Shown: positions 29,687 through 38,217 of the stretch, in pieces
Position numbering within the stretch: position 1 is the stretch's first letter
Layout of the letters: every line of letters starts with the position of its first letter
Assembly: GCF_900129455.1 (NCBI RefSeq)
Contig: NZ_FQVU01000001.1
Coordinates: 186,001 to 250,000 of the forward strand
Direction of reading: 5' to 3'
Origin: Jatrophihabitans endophyticus
GTDB lineage: Bacteria; Actinomycetota; Actinomycetes; Mycobacteriales; Jatrophihabitantaceae
DNA length: 64,000 nt
Program-made: the position numbers and the translations under genes
The notes under the pieces: generated by a model
What the model was told of the DNA's origin: nothing
What the model saw: the letters and a program-made list of their open reading frames with translations, nothing else
The model's database searches: none

Positions 29687-29718
29687 TTGGCTCCCAGGCT
29701 ACGGCCTCCGACACCCGC

Positions 29719-29776
29719 CTTCCTCGGCGAGTTGGTCGAATCACGGCCCCGAAATGCCACCAACTCGCCGAGGAAG
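29719..29776. repeat. Intergenic palindrome, 18-base arms
   Basis: CTTCCTCGGCGAGTTGGT (29719-29736) is matched perfectly in inverse at 29759-29776, with a 22-base loop. It lies between the amidohydrolase stop (29817) and the MFS start (29686). It could fold as a strong hairpin in either strand. No T-run follows, and its arms do not match the other two palindromes in this window. Confidence 0.85.
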
Positions 29777-29816
29777 CGGGAGACGAGGGGCCGGCAGCGG
29801 ACCTCAGGTTCAGGGC

Positions 29817-30896
29817 TCAGGAGACGACGGCGCCGCGCAGGACGGTGCGGACCGGGGCGTACAGCGCGCCGAGGTCGACCCGCGGATCGGTCTCGTAGGC
29901 GATGAGGTCGGCGGGCGCGCCCTCGGTCAAGCCCGGCAACCCCAGCCACTCCCGGCCGCGCCACGACGCCTGGGCGAGCACCTCGGCCTGCGGGATGCCG
30001 GCGCCGACGAGCGCGCGGATCTCGTCGCGGACCAGGCCGTGCGGCAGCGACCCGCCGGCGTCGGTGCCGGTGTAGACCGGGACGCCGGCCTCCCACGCCG
30101 ACCGGATGCGCTCGCGGGAGGTCGCGAACAGGGCGCGCATGTGCGCTGCGTACGCCGGAAACTTCTCGGCCCCGCCGAGCGCGATCTGCGGGAAGTTGTC
30201 GATGTTGATCAGGGTGGGGACGACGGCGCACCCGGCGTCCCTCGCTTGCGCGATCAGGTCGTCGGTGAGCCCGGTGCCGTGCTCGATCGAGTCGACGCCC
30301 GCGGCGACGAGGCCCGGCAGCGCGTCCTCGCCGAAGACGTGTGCCGCCACCCGCGCGCCGAGCTCGTGGGCGCGCGCGATGCCGGCGGCGAGCGCGTCGT
30401 CGGGGAAGGTGGGGGCGAGGTCGCCGAGGTCGCGGTCGATCCAGTCGGCGGCGATCTTCACCCAGCCGCCGTCACCCGCGGCCACCTGCCGCTCGACCTC
30501 GGCGACGAGGTCCGGCGGCTCGATCTCGACGCCGAGGTCGCGGATGTAGCGCTTCGTGCGGGCGATGTGCCGGCCGGCCCGGATCAGCCGCGGCAGGTCC
30601 TCGCGCTCCTGGACCGAGGAGTTGTCGACGGGCGACCCGGCGTCGCGCAGCAGCAGCGCCCCGGCGTCGCGGTCGAGGCGCGCCTGTCGCGCCTGCCCCT
30701 CGGGATCCGGCTCGTGGCCCATCGGCGAGAGGCCGACGTGGCAGTGGGCGTCGACAAGTCCGGGGGTGATCCACCCGCCCGTGACGATCGTGTCCCACTC
30801 CCCCGACGGCCGACTGAACGTCAACTTCCCGTCGATCACCCAGGCGTCCCGCTCGGTCTCGTCGGGCAGGAACACTCCGCGCAGGTGCAGCACCAT
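29817..30896 (-). CDS. Amidohydrolase family protein
   Basis: A 359-residue metal-dependent amidohydrolase. The metal motif DAHCHVGL (HxH) is at about residue 52. RVAAHVFG and SIEHGTGL supply later histidines, and VYTGTDAGGSLPHG holds the C-terminal aspartate. The order resembles imidazolonepropionase/prolidase-like members. The substrate cannot be assigned. The ATG at 30896 gives MVLHLRGVFL and lies 10 bases after the HIT stop; a longer frame only reads into the HIT gene. It is probably the last gene of thrS-HIT-amidohydrolase. Confidence 0.85.
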   Translation of the reverse strand: MVLHLRGVFLPDETERDAWVIDGKLTFSRPSGEWDTIVTGGWITPGLVDAHCHVGLSPMGHEPDPEGQARQARLDRDAGALLLRDAGSPVDNSSVQEREDLPRLIRAGRHIARTKRYIRDLGVEIEPPDLVAEVERQVAAGDGGWVKIAADWIDRDLGDLAPTFPDDALAAGIARAHELGARVAAHVFGEDALPGLVAAGVDSIEHGTGLTDDLIAQARDAGCAVVPTLINIDNFPQIALGGAEKFPAYAAHMRALFATSRERIRSAWEAGVPVYTGTDAGGSLPHGLVRDEIRALVGAGIPQAEVLAQASWRGREWLGLPGLTEGAPADLIAYETDPRVDLGALYAPVRTVLRGAVVS

Positions 30897-30906
30897 GACC
30901 CGGACG

Positions 30907-31476
30907 CTACCCAGCGGCGTCCCAGGCCCCGGCGAGCGAGGCGCGCGCGTCGGCCAGCAGCTGCGGCAGGACGCGCGTCTGCCCGACCACCGGCATGAAG
31001 TTGGTGTCGCCACCCCACCGCGGGACGACGTGCTGGTGCAGGTGGGCGGCGATGCCCGCGCCGGCGACACCGCCCTGGTTGATGCCGAGGTTGAATCCGT
31101 GGGGCGACATGACCCGCCGGATCACGCGCATCGCCTGCTGCGTGAAGCGCGCCAGCTCGACGGTCTCGTCCGCCGTGAGCTCCGGGTAGTCGGCCACGTG
31201 CCGGTACGGGACGGCCATCAGGTGCCCGGAGTTGTACGGGTAGAGGTTGAGCACCGCGTACACGTGCTCGCCGCGCGCGACGACGAGGCCGTCCTCGTCC
31301 GAGCGGCCCGGGGCCGCGCAGAACGGGCACTCGTCGCCGGCCTCGTCGTGGGCGGGCTTGTTCTCCCCCTGGATGTAGGCCATCCGGTGCGGCGTCCAGA
31401 GCCGGCCGAAGGAGTCGGGCTCCCCCGCGAACGCCGCCGCGGGCTCGATCACCGGCGGCGCGTCGTCCTCAGGCAT
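30907..31476 (-). CDS. HIT family protein (Ap4A phosphorylase/hydrolase-like)
   Basis: A 189-residue histidine-triad protein. The catalytic triad reads [10 protein letters not shown]. An N-terminal zinc-type knuckle CPFC and [15 protein letters not shown] match the actinobacterial AP-4-A phosphorylase group (Rv2613c-like). It probably cleaves dinucleoside polyphosphates such as Ap4A, which is made as a side product by aminoacyl-tRNA synthetases; this fits its place right after thrS. The ATG at 31476 overlaps the thrS stop by eight bases. Confidence 0.92.
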   Translation of the reverse strand: MPEDDAPPVIEPAAAFAGEPDSFGRLWTPHRMAYIQGENKPAHDEAGDECPFCAAPGRSDEDGLVVARGEHVYAVLNLYPYNSGHLMAVPYRHVADYPELTADETVELARFTQQAMRVIRRVMSPHGFNLGINQGGVAGAGIAAHLHQHVVPRWGGDTNFMPVVGQTRVLPQLLADARASLAGAWDAAG

Positions 31477-33484
31477 AGAACGACGCGTCGGGCGAGGTGT
31501 TCAGGCGCCGTGCGACGAACTGCGCGATCTCCTCGATCGCCTGCCCGATCGGGATGCCGTTGCGCTGCGAGCCGTCGCGGTAGCGGAAGGACACCGCGCC
31601 GTTCTCGACGTCGGTGCCGCCGGCGATGAGCATGAACGGCACCTTCTGCTTCTGCGCGGTGCGGATCTTCTTCTGCATCCGGTCGTCGGAGTCGTCGACC
31701 TCGACGCGCAGCCCGACGCGCTTGAGGTCGCGCGCGATCTCGTAGAGGTAGTCGACCTGGTCGGCCGAGACCGGGATGCCGACGACCTGCACCGGCGCCA
31801 GCCATGCCGGGAACGCGCCGGCGTAGTGCTCGGTGAGCACGCCGACGAAGCGCTCGATCGAGCCGAACTTCGCCGAGTGGATCATCACCGGACGCTTGCG
31901 GGTGCCGTCGTCGGCCTGGTATTCGAGCTCGAAGCCACGCGGCTGGTTGAAGTCGTACTGGATGGTCGCGAGCTGCCAGGTGCGGCCGATCGCGTCCTTG
32001 GCCTGCACCGAGATCTTCGGACCGTAGTACGCGGCACCGCCCGGGTCGGGCACGAGCTCGAGGCCGGAGTCGACGGCGACGTCGCGCAGCACCTCGGTCG
32101 CGACCGCCCACTCGGCGTCCTCGCCGACGAACTTGCCCGGGTTGGCGTCGTCGCGGGTCGACAGCTCCAGGTAGTAGTCGTCGAGGCCGAAGTCGCGCAG
32201 CAGTCCGAGGATGAAGTCCAGCAGGTGCTTGATCTCGGCCGGCGCCTGCTCGGGGGTGACGTAGGAATGCGAGTCGTCCTGCGCGAAGCCGCGCACGCGG
32301 GTCAGCCCGTGGATGACGCCGGACTTCTCGTAGCGGTAGACGTGCCCGAACTCGAACAGCCGCAGCGGCAGCTCGCGGTACGAGCGGCCCCGCGACCGGT
32401 AGATCAGGTTGTGCATCGGGCAGTTCATCGCCTTGAGGTAATAGTTCGCGCCCTCGAACTCCATGGGCGGGAACATGCCGTCGGCGTAGTAGGGCAGGTG
32501 CCCCGACAGGTGGAAGGTGCCCTCCTTCGAGATGTGGGGGGTGCCCACGTATTCGAAGCCCTCCTCGATGTGGCGACGGCGGACGTAGTCCTCCATCTCC
32601 CGCTTGATGACGCCGCCCTTGGGGTGGAACACCGGCAGGCCGGAGCCGATCTCGTCGGGGAAGCTGAAGAGGTCGAGCTCGGTGCCGAGCTTGCGGTGGT
32701 CGCGTTTGGCGGCCTCCTCGAGCCGGAAGAGGTGTGCCTTGAGGTCGTCGCGGGTCGCCCACGCGGTGCCGTAGATGCGCTGCAGCTGCTCGTTCTTCTC
32801 GCTGCCGCGCCAGTACGCCGCCGCGCTGCGCATGAGCTTGACGGCCGGGATGCGCCGGGTGGTGGGCAGGTGCGGGCCGCGGCACAGGTCGGTCCAGACG
32901 CGCTCGCCGGACTTCGCGTCGAGGTTGTCGTACATGGTCAGGCCGCCGGCACCGACTTCGGTGGCCTCCTCGCCCGACGCGCTCGACTTCAGACCGATGA
33001 GCTCCAGCTTGAAGCGCTCGTGGGCGAGCTCGGCGCGCGCGTCGTCGTCGTCGATCTCGCGACGGGAGAAGCGCTGGTTGGCCTTGATGATCTCGGCCAT
33101 CTTCTTCTCGATGGCGGCGAGATCGTCCGGGGTGAACGGCCGGGGCGGCAGGAAGTCGTAGTAGAAGCCGTCCTCGATGGGCGGGCCGATGCCCAGCAGG
33201 GTGCCGGGGAACAGCTCCTGGACGGCCTGCGCGGTCACGTGCGCCGCGGAGTGCCGCAACACGGCGAGACCGTCGGGCGAGTCGGCCGGGACGGGCTCGA
33301 CGTCGGTGTCGGCGGCCGGGCTCCACTCCAGGTCGCGCAGGGTGCCGCCGGTGTCGCGGACGACCACGGCACCGTGCGGGCCGGAGAGCTCGATCCCCGC
33401 CTCGCGCAGTGCGTCGTAGGCCGTGGTGCCCGCGACCACCCGGACGGGCGGGACGACGGCGGGCGGGCTGACGCTGGCGGACAC
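31469..33484 (-). CDS. thrS: Threonyl-tRNA synthetase
   Basis: A 671-residue class II synthetase. It has an N-terminal TGS-like domain, an editing/SAD domain with HSAAHV and the CxxxH-type region TDLCRGPHL, and a catalytic core with motif 2 ([11 protein letters not shown] nearby) and the zinc/threonine ligands in [12 protein letters not shown]. The anticodon domain has [17 protein letters not shown] and ends near [14 protein letters not shown]. The start is GTG at 33484 with AAGGAG six bases before it; the frame upstream lies in non-coding sequence. No T-box was seen in the short divergent gap to the carbonic anhydrase gene. Confidence 0.96.
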   Translation of the reverse strand: MSASVSPPAVVPPVRVVAGTTAYDALREAGIELSGPHGAVVVRDTGGTLRDLEWSPAADTDVEPVPADSPDGLAVLRHSAAHVTAQAVQELFPGTLLGIGPPIEDGFYYDFLPPRPFTPDDLAAIEKKMAEIIKANQRFSRREIDDDDARAELAHERFKLELIGLKSSASGEEATEVGAGGLTMYDNLDAKSGERVWTDLCRGPHLPTTRRIPAVKLMRSAAAYWRGSEKNEQLQRIYGTAWATRDDLKAHLFRLEEAAKRDHRKLGTELDLFSFPDEIGSGLPVFHPKGGVIKREMEDYVRRRHIEEGFEYVGTPHISKEGTFHLSGHLPYYADGMFPPMEFEGANYYLKAMNCPMHNLIYRSRGRSYRELPLRLFEFGHVYRYEKSGVIHGLTRVRGFAQDDSHSYVTPEQAPAEIKHLLDFILGLLRDFGLDDYYLELSTRDDANPGKFVGEDAEWAVATEVLRDVAVDSGLELVPDPGGAAYYGPKISVQAKDAIGRTWQLATIQYDFNQPRGFELEYQADDGTRKRPVMIHSAKFGSIERFVGVLTEHYAGAFPAWLAPVQVVGIPVSADQVDYLYEIARDLKRVGLRVEVDDSDDRMQKKIRTAQKQKVPFMLIAGGTDVENGAVSFRYRDGSQRNGIPIGQAIEEIAQFVARRLNTSPDASFYA

Positions 33485-33581
33485 GGGGAGCTCCTTCGCG
33501 CGGGGCGGTGGGGGACGTTCGGTATGAATGCTATCGACGCGCCGACACCCGGTTGGCGGCCTCGGCCCGACAGGGAGCGCC

Positions 33582-34109
33582 ATGAACGTGTTCGAGTACG
33601 AGGGCGTCGCTCCCCGCATCGCCGAGGACGCCTGGATCGCGCCCACGGCGACGCTGATCGGCGACGTGACGATCGAGGCGGGCGCCTCGGTCTGGTACGG
33701 CGCGGTGCTGCGCGGCGACGACGGGCCGGTCGTCGTCCGGGAGCGGGCGAACGTGCAGGACGGCAGCGTCGTGCACACCACGCCCGGCGTCACCACCGAG
33801 ATCGGCGCGCGGGCCACCGTCGCCCACCTCTGCATGATCCACGGCGCGGTGCTCGAGGAGGAGGCGCTGGTCGGCAACGGGTGCGTCGTCCTGGACGGCG
33901 CCCGGATCGGTGCCCGGTCGATGGTGGCGGCGATGTCGCTCGTGCAGCCCGGGACCGAGATCCCGCCCGGCGTGCTCGCCGCCGGCGTCCCCGCGACGGT
34001 GCGCAAGGAGATCGCGGGCACGCCCGCCGAGTTCTGGGTGCAGGTCAACCCGACCTACTACCCCGAGCTGGCGCAGCGACACCGGGCCGGGATCCGCCGC
34101 GTCACCTGA
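33582..34109 (+). CDS. Gamma-class carbonic anhydrase-like protein
   Basis: A 175-residue left-handed beta-helix protein with hexapeptide repeats. It matches the gamma carbonic anhydrase / YrdA group: [29 protein letters not shown], and the metal histidines around [12 protein letters not shown]. The zinc ligands appear to be present. Activity in this subfamily is variable, so hydration of CO2 is likely but not certain. The ATG at 33582 lies five bases after AGGGAG. It is divergent from thrS. Confidence 0.87.
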   Translation: MNVFEYEGVAPRIAEDAWIAPTATLIGDVTIEAGASVWYGAVLRGDDGPVVVRERANVQDGSVVHTTPGVTTEIGARATVAHLCMIHGAVLEEEALVGNGCVVLDGARIGARSMVAAMSLVQPGTEIPPGVLAAGVPATVRKEIAGTPAEFWVQVNPTYYPELAQRHRAGIRRVT

Positions 34110-34110
34110 C

Positions 34111-34158
34111 CGGTTTTGGCGGCAGAGCGCAACATGCTGCGCTCTGCCGCCAAAACCG
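34111..34158. repeat. Intergenic palindrome, 21-base arms
   Basis: The left arm 34111-34131 (CGGTTTTGGCGGCAGAGCGC then A) is perfectly repeated in inverse at 34138-34158, with a six-base loop ACATGC. It begins two bases after the carbonic anhydrase stop and lies before the scramblase-like gene's promoter. It could terminate transcription: an A/T patch (TTTT / AAAA) is inside the stem, not after it. Confidence 0.9.
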
Positions 34159-34171
34159 AACGCGGGGCCCC

Positions 34172-34177
34172 TAGGAT
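34172..34177 (+). promoter_or_regulatory. -10 TAGGAT, leaderless promoter
   Basis: TAGGAT lies seven bases before the ATG at 34185. That distance would place the transcription start at or next to the ATG, the leaderless arrangement common in actinobacteria, and no Shine-Dalgarno is present. The same layout recurs at 49791 (bfr), 50307 and 55804. Confidence 0.55.
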
Positions 34178-34184
34178 TTCGCGC

Positions 34185-35015
34185 ATGACGCAGCCCCAGG
34201 CCCCCGCCGGTTGGTACGCAGACCCCGCCGGCAAGCACGAGCAGCGCTGGTTCGACGGCACCCAGTGGACCGAGCACGTCCATTCGCACGGACGACAGGG
34301 CATCGACCCGCCCGGCGCCCCGGGTCACGTCCCGACCGTGCAGCGCGACTCGGCCAAGGTGCAGCGCGACGTCCAGCGGGCCGGGCAGGCCGGCACCGCT
34401 GGGTTCCAGGGCGGCGGCAGCATCTTCACCGAGCCGGTGCTGGTGGTGAACCAGAAGGCCAAGCTCATCGAGGTCAACAACGAGTACGCGATCTACGACC
34501 AGAACGCGCGCCAGATCGCGGCGGTGCGGCAGGTCGGGCAGAACGCGCTGAAGAAGGCCGCGCGCCTGCTGACGTCGTGGGACCAGTACATGACCCACAA
34601 GCTGCAGATCGTCGACATGACCGGCACGCCGGTGCTCGCGCTGACGCGGCCGGCCAAGGTCATCAAGTCGCGGATCATCGTCGAGGACCCGTCCGGCCGT
34701 GAGATCGGGCAGATCGTGCAGCAGAACGCGTTCGGCAAGATCCGCTTCGGCCTCGAGTCCGGCGGCCACGCCTACGGCATCATCCAGGGCGAGAACTGGC
34801 GGGCCTGGAACTTCGCGATCAAGGACCACACCGACACCGAGGTCGCGCGCGTCACCAAGACGTGGGAGGGGCTGGCCAAGACCATGTTCACCACGGCCGA
34901 CAACTACGTCGTGCAGATCCACCGTCCGCTCGAGGAGCCGCTTCGCTCGCTCGTGGTCGCGGCGGCGCTGTCGATCGACACCGCGCTCAAGCAGGACGCC
35001 CGCGGCTTCGGCTGA
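34185..35015 (+). CDS. DUF2510 / phospholipid-scramblase-related (LURP-one-like) protein
   Basis: A 276-residue protein. Residues ~8-30 are a DUF2510 motif (APAGWYADPAGKHEQRWFDG followed by TQWTEH). After a polar linker, residues ~90-270 form a Tubby-like barrel region of the scramblase/LURP-one family (TEPVLVVNQKAKLIEVNNEY, AIYDQNARQIAAV, NFAIKDHTDTEVARVTK). DUF2510 is a common actinobacterial N-terminal module of unproven role. The function is unknown; membrane-lipid association is only inferred. The ATG at 34185 gives a leaderless transcript. It is convergent with the HAD gene of the Ter island, five bases away. Confidence 0.75.
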   Translation: MTQPQAPAGWYADPAGKHEQRWFDGTQWTEHVHSHGRQGIDPPGAPGHVPTVQRDSAKVQRDVQRAGQAGTAGFQGGGSIFTEPVLVVNQKAKLIEVNNEYAIYDQNARQIAAVRQVGQNALKKAARLLTSWDQYMTHKLQIVDMTGTPVLALTRPAKVIKSRIIVEDPSGREIGQIVQQNAFGKIRFGLESGGHAYGIIQGENWRAWNFAIKDHTDTEVARVTKTWEGLAKTMFTTADNYVVQIHRPLEEPLRSLVVAAALSIDTALKQDARGFG

Positions 35016-35020
35016 GCCGC

Positions 35021-35830
35021 TCAGCGGATGGGGACGGCGTCACCGACGCGAGCGACGAACCAGGCCACGATCTCCTCGCCCGCCAGCACGCCCTGTGCCT
35101 CGGTCACCACGACGTGCGGGGCGTGCCAACCAGCGGCGACGAGCTCGCCGTGGCGGGCCGCGATGCCCGCGTCGGCGGCGAGCAGCAGGTCGGCGTCGAG
35201 CAGCGAGTCACCGGCGGCGAGGATGTGTCCGGCACCGGCCCGCCGCGCGATCTCGGCCACCGCAGCGCTCTTGGTCAGCGGCCGGGGCACCCAGTAGAGC
35301 TTGCGGCCCTGCAGCGACACCTGCCAGCCGCGCGCGTCGGCCCACGCCGTCTCGGCGGCGACGAACCCGGCCGGCAGGGCGGCGCGGTCGACGACGGCGT
35401 AGCAGAACAGCTCGCTCGCCTCGCGCACCGACAGCGTCCACCCGGGGTCGCACGCGGCCGCGACGTGGGCGCGTACCTCCGGCAGCGCGGCGGCGCCGGC
35501 CAGCCGCCGCCCGACGTCGCGACGCCACGCGTCGTCCGGCTCGCCGTCGACGAGCAGCACGCCGCCGTTGGCCGCGACGGCGTACCGCGGCGGCGGGCCC
35601 GGCAGCGTGATGCGGGCCAGCTGTTCGGGCGTGCGAGTGGTCGTGGGGACGACCACGGCGCGCTCGGCCAGCCCGGCGAAGCTCGTCGCGGCCCGTGCGG
35701 TCATGAACGACGCGTCGGCGTCGCGGTAGCGCTCCACCGCGACGACGGGGACGTCGCCGCCGCCGTAGGCCTCGATGGCGCCCCGTGAGTAGACGAGGGT
35801 GCGGTCGAGGTCCGTCGCGACGAGCGTCAC
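35021..35830 (-). CDS. HAD-superfamily hydrolase of the Ter-linked metabolite set
   Basis: A 269-residue Cof/SPP-like HAD phosphatase. Motif I reads VATDLDRTL (DxDxT), motif III lies in the KSAAVAEI region, and motif IV is GDSLLDADLL. A cap domain fills the middle. The GTG start at 35830 overlaps the PRTase-fusion stop (GTGA), so it is coupled. In published comparative work, HAD phosphatases of this kind travel with PRTases and a CitE-like lyase in Ter stress islands and are proposed to dephosphorylate a nucleoside-like metabolite. That role is inference here. Confidence 0.85.
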   Translation of the reverse strand: MTLVATDLDRTLVYSRGAIEAYGGGDVPVVAVERYRDADASFMTARAATSFAGLAERAVVVPTTTRTPEQLARITLPGPPPRYAVAANGGVLLVDGEPDDAWRRDVGRRLAGAAALPEVRAHVAAACDPGWTLSVREASELFCYAVVDRAALPAGFVAAETAWADARGWQVSLQGRKLYWVPRPLTKSAAVAEIARRAGAGHILAAGDSLLDADLLLAADAGIAARHGELVAAGWHAPHVVVTEAQGVLAGEEIVAWFVARVGDAVPIR

Positions 35831-38202
35831 CGCGCCGTCCGCCCGTCCGCGCCGGTGGCGCCGCGCGTGAAGCGCGGGTGGATGAGCCCGACGCACCGGT
35901 AGGTCAGGCCGGGCACCTCGTGCACCGGAACGCCACGCTGCTCGGCCAGCAGCAACACGTGCGCGAGGTCCTCGGCGGCGCCCGCGCGCACCAGCACCGC
36001 CCACGGCACGCGGCGCAGCAGCACCCGCGTCGTCTCCCCCACCCCGGGCTTCACCAGGGTGACGTCGCCGATCCCGTACTCGGCGCTGATGCGCTCGATC
36101 TCCGCCCAGCCCGCCCACGTCGGGGTGCGGTCGGCGCGTTGCCGCACCGGCCAGTCGGCGTCTACGCGCGCGGTGACGTCGGCGAAGCGCTCGGTGACGG
36201 CGTCGAGGAAGCGGTGCGAGACGTCGGCCGGGGCCAGCTCGCGGTAGAACTTCGCGCCGTGGAACGTGCCCGGCGCGAGCACCCGTCGGTTCAGGACGGT
36301 GCGTGAGACGAGGCCGGAGACCGTCGAGTTCAGGCAGGCGGACGGTACGAGGAAGTCCTCGCGGGTCCCGAACGTCCGCACGCACGAGCCCGGGTCGGCG
36401 AGGACGGCCAGCGCGGGGTCGAAGGCCACGCCCAGCTCGGCCGCCGCAGTCGCGAGCGCGGCCGCGAGCTCGCGCGCGATCGCCCCCTTGCCGGTCCAGC
36501 CGTCGACGAAGACGACCTGGGCGGGGTCGTGGTGCGCGGCGAGCCAGCGCAGCGCGACCGTGTCGATCCCCCGCCCGCGGACGATGCTCACCGCGTGGTG
36601 CGGCACGTCGACCCCGTGCCGGTAGGCCGCCCACCGGCGCATCAGCACACCGACCGGCGTGCCGGCCCGCGCGAGCGAGGCGAGCACCACGCCCGGGCCG
36701 CGCTCGGCCAGCACGATCTCGGTCACGACGCCGACGGCGTGCGCGATGCGCTCGGCACTCGCGTCCAGCGCCGTCTCGAACAACCGCAGGTACGCCTCGT
36801 CCGGTTGGTACTCCACCGGCAACGACTCGGCGTAGTGCGCGCCCCCGGACTGGATCGCCTCCTCCCGCTCCTCGGTCGGCGCCTCCAGCACGACCGCGGA
36901 CAGGTCGGTCAACAGCCACGACACCTCGTCGGCGGCGTAGCTGCCGAATGCGGGCCCACGCAACGGCGCGGGCAGCGGTCGGCGGGTGGGGAGCACAACG
37001 ACGTGCAGCCGATGACAGGTCGCCGACAGCTGCGCCAGCAGCCCCGTGCGCAGCGCTGCGGTGTCGCCGTCCTCGTCGACGACCACGACGACGTCGCTCC
37101 ACGGCTCGGCGCGCGCGACGTTGTACGCGTAGCGGGTGCCGGGTCCGTCGTCCGCCTCGTCGTGGCTGGGGAACGAGAGCACGCTGCGGATCGGGTACCC
37201 GGACTCGTCGAGGGCCATGACAGGTGATCGCGTCGTGCTCGACACCCGCACCGGCACACCCTGCCCCGCCAGCTCGACGCCGATGAGCGTCGGGGCGTAC
37301 ATCAGCTCCTCGGTGCCGAGCACCAGCACGTCGTCACCCAGATCGGGAGCGAGCTGCGCCGCCACCCGTGCGGCCGCGGCTCGCATAGCGCGGGTCTGCG
37401 CAAACGTGACACCGTGCCGCCCGCCGTCGGGCGCGTGCCACCCGTGCGCCACGACGAATCGTGGACTCGTCTGCTCGCCCGGGCGGCATGTCGCTCCACG
37501 ATCGGGTCGGGCGGTGAGCTCCGCGGCCCGGCTCGGGAAGTCGGCGGGCCACTCCACCGAGCCGGCCGACAGCGACACGACGTCGAGCGCGACGCCGAGC
37601 GTGGCGGCGAAGTCCGCGATGGCGGACCGGTCGGCCGCGTCGCGCAGGTCGACCAGCGTGGCCAGGACGTAGTGACGATGCGGGCTCACCGCGTGGAGCG
37701 CGGCGATCGTGTTGCGGGCCGTCCGCCCGGTCGACAACTCGTCGTCGACGAGCACGACCACCTCGGCACGACTCAGCAGCTCGGGGTCCTCGGGCAGCAG
37801 ACGGTGCCCGGTGGCGTGACTGTGCGCCTCCTCGAAGGCCGCGAGATCACGGGCCGTCGCGACCCGCCGGCGCGTCGAGTGCAGGTACGGCGCGCCGAGT
37901 GCCTCGGCGACGCAGTGGCCGAGGCCGGTCGCGGTCTCGGCGAAGCCCAGCACCGCGACGTCCAGGGTCCCGACGACCGCGCGAACCGCGACGCCGAGAT
38001 CGACACCGGCGCCGTGGACCGTGCGGGGATCGACCGGCACGTGCTTGCCGAGGACCGTGGACACGAGCAGGTGGGCGCGCTTGGGGTTGCGTCGCAGGGC
38101 CAGCCCCACGAGCTCCGGCAGCGGCCGACCCGCGCCGACGGCGGTGCGCAGCGCCACCCCGAACCGCTCGGCGACCCACGCGCCGTCCCACGTCCCGTCC
38201 AC
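35827..38202 (-). CDS. Phosphoribosyltransferase-TRSP-StiP/PRTase-PELOTA-like fusion protein
   Basis: A 791-residue multidomain protein. Residues ~30-235 are a phosphoribosyltransferase with the PRPP loop VVVLVDDELSTGRTARNT. Residues ~270-400 are the TRSP region, with the name-giving SSTTRSPV. Residues ~440-690 match the StiP/PRTase-like family: QSGGAHYAESLPVEYQP, VRGRGIDTVALRW, and VVFVDGWTGKGAIARE as a second PRPP-type loop. The last ~90 residues (PGVGETTRVLLRRVPWAVLV onward) resemble the PELOTA-like module. In many genomes PRTase-TRSP and StiP are separate genes; here they are fused. It overlaps the HAD gene and follows the CitE-like gene by 15 bases. Confidence 0.85.
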   Translation of the reverse strand: MDGTWDGAWVAERFGVALRTAVGAGRPLPELVGLALRRNPKRAHLLVSTVLGKHVPVDPRTVHGAGVDLGVAVRAVVGTLDVAVLGFAETATGLGHCVAEALGAPYLHSTRRRVATARDLAAFEEAHSHATGHRLLPEDPELLSRAEVVVLVDDELSTGRTARNTIAALHAVSPHRHYVLATLVDLRDAADRSAIADFAATLGVALDVVSLSAGSVEWPADFPSRAAELTARPDRGATCRPGEQTSPRFVVAHGWHAPDGGRHGVTFAQTRAMRAAAARVAAQLAPDLGDDVLVLGTEELMYAPTLIGVELAGQGVPVRVSSTTRSPVMALDESGYPIRSVLSFPSHDEADDGPGTRYAYNVARAEPWSDVVVVVDEDGDTAALRTGLLAQLSATCHRLHVVVLPTRRPLPAPLRGPAFGSYAADEVSWLLTDLSAVVLEAPTEEREEAIQSGGAHYAESLPVEYQPDEAYLRLFETALDASAERIAHAVGVVTEIVLAERGPGVVLASLARAGTPVGVLMRRWAAYRHGVDVPHHAVSIVRGRGIDTVALRWLAAHHDPAQVVFVDGWTGKGAIARELAAALATAAAELGVAFDPALAVLADPGSCVRTFGTREDFLVPSACLNSTVSGLVSRTVLNRRVLAPGTFHGAKFYRELAPADVSHRFLDAVTERFADVTARVDADWPVRQRADRTPTWAGWAEIERISAEYGIGDVTLVKPGVGETTRVLLRRVPWAVLVRAGAAEDLAHVLLLAEQRGVPVHEVPGLTYRCVGLIHPRFTRGATGADGRTAR

Positions 38203-38217
38203 GCCCGACAGCCTGGC

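Noticed and set aside
33485-33581. T-box or other riboswitch before thrS
   Set aside because: The divergent gap is under 100 bases and has no T-box sequence or specifier structure.
31826-34174. 782-residue plus-strand frame opposite thrS
   Set aside because: Shadow of thrS; its last part is also the true carbonic anhydrase region in another frame.
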